From positions 1 through 54,525 of the forward strand of contig DVME01000083.1 in the NCBI GenBank assembly GCA_018715175.1: a stretch of DNA of 54,525 nucleotides, written 5' to 3'. Source of the DNA: Candidatus Limiplasma stercoravium (GTDB taxonomy: Bacteria > Bacillota > Clostridia > Christensenellales > Aristaeellaceae). The position numbers and the translations under genes were made by a program. The notes under the pieces were generated by a model, which saw only the letters and a program-made list of their open reading frames with translations, was not told the DNA's origin and did no database searches. Below are positions 50,545 through 54,525 of the stretch, piece by piece (position 1 is the stretch's first letter; each line of letters opens with the position of its first letter).

Positions 50545-52814
50545 CAAGTCAACAGCTCCTTTAAGAGCGCGCGGGCATCCGCCTTGCCGGTTGAACCGAC
50601 CTCAGCCACGGGGCCGACGCAGCTGGGGCAGCCTTCTTCGCAGGCGCAGCCCTCCACGATGCTCAGCGCGTGCTCCAGCAACAGCTCTTGCATCTGATAC
50701 GCCTTCTCGCTCAGGCCGATGCCGCCCGGGAAGGAATCGTAGAGAAAAATGGTGGGCTTGTCCGTGATGGGCGCCTTCACCTGATATACCACGCAGATGT
50801 CCTTGGGAGAGCACATCAGGTACAGCGGCGCGACGATGGACAACAGATGCGAAACGCCCAAAAGCCCGCCCTGAAGCTGCTCGCGCGTATATCGCTGAGC
50901 CATGGCGTCGGGCAGCGTCCACCACATGCCCACGGTGTGCAGGTCGGTCTGGGGCAGGCGCACTTCTCCAAAGCCAACAGGCTCGTTGGTATCAAGCTTA
51001 AACTTTTTGAACATTTTGACGATGGTGCTCACCCGAAGCTCGCCCAAAGTCAGCGTGGAGCCGTTGGAAAGCTGCTTTTGTTCCAGGTCGTCGAGAATGT
51101 GCAGGCTGACGTTGAGATCCGCGTCGGTGTAGTAGTCCACGTCCGTGGCGCGGATAAAGGCCTTGCAATGATCCAAATCCAGCTTTTCCACTTGATACAT
51201 GCGCGCGTCGTGAAGGTAAATGGCGTTTTCATGCAAGAGCATGGGCACGGTGTAGCGGTCCATCTCACCGATGACGCGGTGATGCGCCGCATCCGTCACG
51301 TCCACGATGACAAAGTTTTCCGTGCGGGCGCTGCGAAGGCTGATTTCCGCGGAAGGGAGCTCCTCCTCCATCCAATAATACTTGCCGTCCAGATGGCGCA
51401 GGATGTTGTTTTCGGCCAGGTATTCTAGAAACTGCGAGGTATCCGTCACGTCGCCAAACCGCTCGTCCTCGTCAAAGGGCAGCTCATAGGCGGAGCACTT
51501 GATGTGCGAAAGCAGGATATAGAGGTTGTTGGGCTGGACGAGCGCGTGCTCGGGCGAGGCGGAAAAAAAGTAATCCGGATGCTCGATGATGTATTGATCC
51601 AGCGGCGCGGAGGAAGCCACCATGATGGTCAGCGCGGTTTCCTTACGCCGCCCGGCACGGCCGGCCTGCTGCCAGGTGCTGGCGATGGTGCCCGGATACC
51701 CGCAGAGCACGCAGGCGGAAAGCGCGCCGATGTCAATGCCCAATTCCAGCGCGTTGGTGGAGACCACCATGTTCACGCTGCCATCGCGCAAGCCGTGCTC
51801 AATGTCGCGCCGCTCGGAGGGCAAGTAACCGCCGCGATAGCCGCGAACCCGCCCGGTACTGCCAAGGGCGGCGGGCGCGCAGTTTTTAAGGTGCCGTGTA
51901 ATCACCTCCACCTGGACGCGGCTCTTGGTAAAGACGATGGTGGACACTTCGTTTTTGAGCAGATTTTCGGCAATGCGCTTGACCTCGCCCACCACGCCGC
52001 GGCGGATGCCGAGCTGCCGGTTGACCACAGGCGGGTTGTAGAACACGAAATGCCGTTCGCCCATGGGCGCCCCGTTTTCGGTGACCGCCGTCACAGGCCG
52101 TCCGGTGAGCTGGCCAGCCAGCTCACCGGGATTGGCGACGGTGGCGCTGCACAGGATGAACCGGGGATGACTGCCGTAAAACGCGCATAGCCTGAGCAGG
52201 CGGCGAAGCACATTGGCCAAATGACTGCCGAACACGCCGCGATAGGTGTGAATCTCGTCCACGACGATGTATTGCAGGTTTTCAAAAAGCTTGACCCACT
52301 TGGTATGGTGGGGGAGGATGTTGGCGTGAAGCATGTCGGGATTGGTCACCACGATGTGACCGGCCTGCCGGATGGCTTTGCGGGCGGCGCCCTGGGTATC
52401 GCCGTCGTAGGTATAGGCTTTGATGTTGACGCCCAGCGCCTCAATCATGGCGTACAAACCGCTGACCTGGTCGGCGGAGAGCGCCTTGGTGGGGAAAAGG
52501 TAAAGCGCGCGCGACTCCTCGTTTTTCAGGATGGCGCTGACCACGGGCAGGTTATAGCATAGGGTTTTGCCGCTGGCTGTGGGCGTTACCACAACGTAAT
52601 CCCGGCTTTCCTTGGCCAGCTTCCAGCATTGCGCCTGGTGCGAATACAGCCGGTGAATTCCGCGTTGGCGCAGCACGCGCCGCAGACGCTCGTCCATGTC
52701 CGCGGGCAACGGCTCGTAGCGGCCTTCCGTCGCGGGCAGCGTGCGCCAATGGCTAACGCAGGACATAAAATCCCGATCGTTTTTCAAAAGCGGGATCAGC
52801 TGATCGAGGTTCAT
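50544..52814 (-). CDS. mrfA: MrfA/YprA superfamily 2 DNA helicase
   Basis: 756 residues. DEAD/DEAH-type motifs: LYSHQAQCWKLA (Q-like), TPTASGKT (I), TNPDMLH, VVDEIHTYRG (II), CSATVANP (III), VSTNALELGIDIGAL (V) and WQQAGRAGRR (VI). The C-terminal MZB/DUF1998-like region ends in GCACEEGCPSCVG, four cysteines that should bind zinc. MrfA is a 3'-5' helicase of the mitomycin repair pathway in B. subtilis, separate from UvrABC. A GAAGGGAG RBS precedes the ATG. First gene of mrfA-mrfB-TPR. Confidence 0.94.
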   Translation of the reverse strand: MNLDQLIPLLKNDRDFMSCVSHWRTLPATEGRYEPLPADMDERLRRVLRQRGIHRLYSHQAQCWKLAKESRDYVVVTPTASGKTLCYNLPVVSAILKNEESRALYLFPTKALSADQVSGLYAMIEALGVNIKAYTYDGDTQGAARKAIRQAGHIVVTNPDMLHANILPHHTKWVKLFENLQYIVVDEIHTYRGVFGSHLANVLRRLLRLCAFYGSHPRFILCSATVANPGELAGQLTGRPVTAVTENGAPMGERHFVFYNPPVVNRQLGIRRGVVGEVKRIAENLLKNEVSTIVFTKSRVQVEVITRHLKNCAPAALGSTGRVRGYRGGYLPSERRDIEHGLRDGSVNMVVSTNALELGIDIGALSACVLCGYPGTIASTWQQAGRAGRRKETALTIMVASSAPLDQYIIEHPDYFFSASPEHALVQPNNLYILLSHIKCSAYELPFDEDERFGDVTDTSQFLEYLAENNILRHLDGKYYWMEEELPSAEISLRSARTENFVIVDVTDAAHHRVIGEMDRYTVPMLLHENAIYLHDARMYQVEKLDLDHCKAFIRATDVDYYTDADLNVSLHILDDLEQKQLSNGSTLTLGELRVSTIVKMFKKFKLDTNEPVGFGEVRLPQTDLHTVGMWWTLPDAMAQRYTREQLQGGLLGVSHLLSIVAPLYLMCSPKDICVVYQVKAPITDKPTIFLYDSFPGGIGLSEKAYQMQELLLEHALSIVEGCACEEGCPSCVGPVAEVGSTGKADARALLKELLT

Positions 52815-52861
52815 GGGAAAGCTCCCTTCTGCGTGTCATTGACGCTGACGCGCACATTGTG

Positions 52862-52908
52862 CGAACATTTGTACGAATTATTATAGCAGTTCGGGCCGCC
52901 CAAGGCAA
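52862..52908 (-). promoter_or_regulatory. mrfA promoter with LexA/DinR-like box
   Basis: On the minus strand TTGCCT (52908-52903), 17 bases, TATAAT (52885-52880). Directly downstream, CGTAC-AAAT-GTTCG (52875-52862) differs at one base from the symmetrical Gram-positive LexA site CGAAC-N4-GTTCG and covers the expected transcription start. Confidence 0.65.
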
Positions 52909-52923
52909 GAGGGGAAAGCATAC

Positions 52924-52950
52924 AAAAACGGGCTGCGTTGCCGCAGCCCG
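52924..52950 (-). terminator. terminator of the FMN-binding protein gene
   Basis: 9-bp stem CGGGCTGCG/CGCAGCCCG (52929-52937 with 52942-52950) followed on the minus strand by TTTTT. Confidence 0.85.
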
Positions 52951-52967
52951 AAAACAAGGGGAATGCG

Positions 52968-54182
52968 TTAATTCAGCTGAGCGTAAATTTCCTCGATGGC
53001 GCTGAGGATGGCGGTGGTGGTGACAGTCGCGCCGGAAATGGGCGTGATGTCGTCGGCGGTGACGGGGAGGGCCAAGCCGATGAACTGCTCCTGGAATTCG
53101 GCTTCCAGGGCCTTGGCGCCCAGGCCGTCCGTCTCGGCAAAGCTGTCGTCGCCGATGGAAATGGCGGTAATGGTGTCGCCGTCCAGGGTCAGGGTCACGG
53201 CCACGGGGCCGGCATACCCCTGCGCGCTGGCGGTGTAGGAATCGCCTTGCGCGGCAGGCGTTTCGTCTTCCTGCGCGGCAGGCGTTTCCTCGTCCAACGG
53301 TTCTTCCACATTGGACGAAGAAACCTCAATCGCTCCCGTCAGCTGACCATACACGGTATTGATGGCGTTCACCACAGCCGTGGAGGTAACGGTGGCTCCG
53401 CTAAGCGCGTCAATATCCGAAAGCTCAAGCGGCGGCGTCAAGCCGATGAACTGGCTTTGGAAGGATTCCTCCAAAGCGCGGGCGCCGTAGCCCTCGGTTT
53501 CGTTAAAGAAGTCGTCGCCGATGACGATGGTTTCGATGGCGCCGGCGTCATCCAGGGTCAGGGTTACGGCCACGGGGCCGCCAAAGCCCTGCACGCTGGC
53601 GGTATTGGCCGATCCGCCGCCGCTGAGGTCGGAAATATATTTGCCTACGAGGTTCACGCCGCCGTTGACGGCGGTGGAGGTAATGGTGGCGCCGGAGATG
53701 GCGTCAATGGTATCGTCGCCCTTGGCCTCGTTGCCCTTGATGATGCGCAGGGGAACGGTCTTGCCGGCGTACTGGTCGGTAAATTCCGGCTCCTTGGCCA
53801 GCGCGCCCAAGCCAGCGGTTTCGTTGAAGTCCTCGCCGCCAACGTTGACGCCCATGATGACGCCCTCGGCGTCCAGGCCAACCGTCACTTCCACGGCGCC
53901 GCCATAGCCGTTGACGGTAATGGCGGCCACATAACCAACCAGATCGCCGTTGGCGTCCAAGCCCTCAAAGCAGCTATCCAGCCCGCTGCCTTCCTTGAGC
54001 TCCATTTCCTCAAAACTGGTCGCGTCGGCCAGCAGGCGCGTGCGGGTTTGCTGCGCGGCTAGATCAGCGTTGGCTTTGATGGGGCCGCGGGTCACCAGGT
54101 TGCAGGCCGCCAGAAGAATGGCCGCGATGAGGCAAATGGCCACCAGGGGAATGAGCGGACGCAGATCCTTTTGGGTTAGCAT
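52968..54182 (-). CDS. membrane-anchored protein with three FMN-binding domains
   Basis: 404 residues. An N-terminal helix (RPLIPLVAICLIAAILLAAC) and the following NLVTRGPIKA resemble RnfG/NqrC. Three FMN-binding (RnfG-type) domains follow: about 75-185, 200-285 and 320-404. Each ends in the covalent flavinylation motif: SGATITS (163-169), SGATVTS (261-267) and SGATVTT (383-389), where ApbE attaches FMN to Thr. An acidic linker with a short tandem repeat (DETPAAQ type) separates the second and third. It probably conducts electrons outside the membrane. No rnf, nqr or apbE gene is visible in the window. Confidence 0.9.
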   Translation of the reverse strand: MLTQKDLRPLIPLVAICLIAAILLAACNLVTRGPIKANADLAAQQTRTRLLADATSFEEMELKEGSGLDSCFEGLDANGDLVGYVAAITVNGYGGAVEVTVGLDAEGVIMGVNVGGEDFNETAGLGALAKEPEFTDQYAGKTVPLRIIKGNEAKGDDTIDAISGATITSTAVNGGVNLVGKYISDLSGGGSANTASVQGFGGPVAVTLTLDDAGAIETIVIGDDFFNETEGYGARALEESFQSQFIGLTPPLELSDIDALSGATVTSTAVVNAINTVYGQLTGAIEVSSSNVEEPLDEETPAAQEDETPAAQGDSYTASAQGYAGPVAVTLTLDGDTITAISIGDDSFAETDGLGAKALEAEFQEQFIGLALPVTADDITPISGATVTTTAILSAIEEIYAQLN

Positions 54183-54255
54183 GGGTCGTCCTCCTTATCG
54201 CATGGGCCCGTGCGGGCGTTGATACGGATGATACCGTATAAATGCGTTCTTTAAT

Positions 54256-54283
54256 ATTATAGCATGAAAGGGAGAATAAGCAA
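54256..54283 (-). promoter_or_regulatory. promoter of the FMN-binding protein gene
   Basis: On the minus strand TTGCTT (54283-54278), 16 bases, TATAAT (54261-54256). AAGGAGG lies just before the start at 54182. Confidence 0.7.
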
Positions 54284-54363
54284 GCCGCCTTGCGCGGAAT
54301 TTTGTGCAAGACGGGCAGGAAAGTTCGCCTTCAAAGACGTACACACGCGCGGCTGCGGCATGC

Positions 54364-54401
54364 AAAAAACCTCTTTGCGCTTGAGAACAAGCGCAAAGAG
54401 G
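54364..54401 (-). terminator. terminator of gap
   Basis: 14-bp perfect stem (54370-54383 with 54388-54401, loop AGAA) followed on the minus strand by six T. Confidence 0.9.
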
Positions 54402-54469
54402 AAACAGGGCGCCTTTGTAGGGTACGCTTTGCCGGCGCTTTAGACGTTTTTGCTTGGTACGCGCTTCTC

Positions 54470-54525
54470 TCAGCCCAGCTCGGCGAAGTACTTGATGGTG
54501 CGAACCATCTGGCTGGTGTAGCTGT
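54470..54525 (-). CDS. gap: glyceraldehyde-3-phosphate dehydrogenase, C-terminal end only
   Basis: The last 18 codons before TGA read SYTSQMVRTIKYFAELG, matching the C-terminal helix of type I GAPDH (commonly ..MSYTxQLVRTxKYFA). The start lies beyond the window. A strong terminator follows about 70 bases later. The call rests on a short match but is characteristic. Confidence 0.8.
   Translation of the reverse strand, partial: SYTSQMVRTIKYFAELG

Noticed and set aside
53236-53300. Direct repeats as a possible CRISPR fragment
   Set aside because: They are in-frame linker repeats of a coding sequence without spacers.

Overview
The window looks like chromosomal DNA from a high-GC member of the Bacillota, class Clostridia (perhaps a Christensenellales-like gut lineage; order-level placement is a guess). 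The evidence is Gram-positive-type genes and layout: GerMN-domain proteins, MutS2, RqcH, a HutP-family protein, split transketolase subunits, MrfA/MrfB, VanY-type carboxypeptidases, strong AGGAGG ribosome binding sites and consensus sigma-A promoters. Coding density is very high. I see no tRNA, rRNA, insertion sequence, prophage or CRISPR array. Two genes run off the ends: a VWA-domain protein on the left and the last residues of GAPDH on the right.

Layout. 1-3.4 kb: partial VWA gene, a proline-rich membrane protein and the two transketolase halves. 3.6-7.9 kb (minus): a HutP-family gene, a cytidylate kinase-acyltransferase fusion and an IspH-ribosomal S1 fusion, preceded by a 6S RNA gene that I identify from its promoter, closing stem, sequence blocks and terminator. 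8.0-19.5 kb: an iron-sulfur aldo/keto reductase, then a long minus-strand run ispE - cyclophilin - U32 peptidase - mutS2 - response regulator - histidine kinase - aroK - MFS transporter. 19.5-22.8 kb (plus): DUF1934, an unknown gene, a metallo-hydrolase and a CTP synthase whose glutaminase cysteine is replaced by glycine. 22.8-25.2 kb (minus): an acetyltransferase and rqcH. 25.3-31.4 kb (plus): a GerMN protein, an RNase PH-RdgB fusion, a phosphoesterase, a cysteine desulfurase and an HflX with an N-terminal JAMM-like motif.

31.4-36 kb (plus): two VanY-type peptidases, parA, parB, and a third VanY-like protein that has lost its zinc ligands. 36-41.4 kb: YbaK, a large Pro/Gln-rich membrane protein, rplS and a zinc-ribbon membrane protein. 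41.4-43.9 kb: an MFS exporter and an unusually long ArsR-type regulator behind a promoter that carries a palindromic operator. 43.9-48.5 kb (minus): a response regulator, a histidine kinase and two GerMN lipoproteins, an arrangement recalling the actinobacterial mtrA-mtrB-lpqB operon. 48.7-52.9 kb (minus): mrfA-mrfB-TPR, with a LexA-like box at the promoter. 53-54.2 kb (minus): a membrane-anchored protein with three FMN-binding domains.

The most promising items are the LexA-box mrfA-mrfB-TPR operon, the two-component/GerMN lipoprotein operon, the CTP synthase with a lost nucleophile, the VanY series around parAB, the JAMM-HflX protein and the triple-flavin protein. All family assignments are from reading translated sequence; no database search was run.
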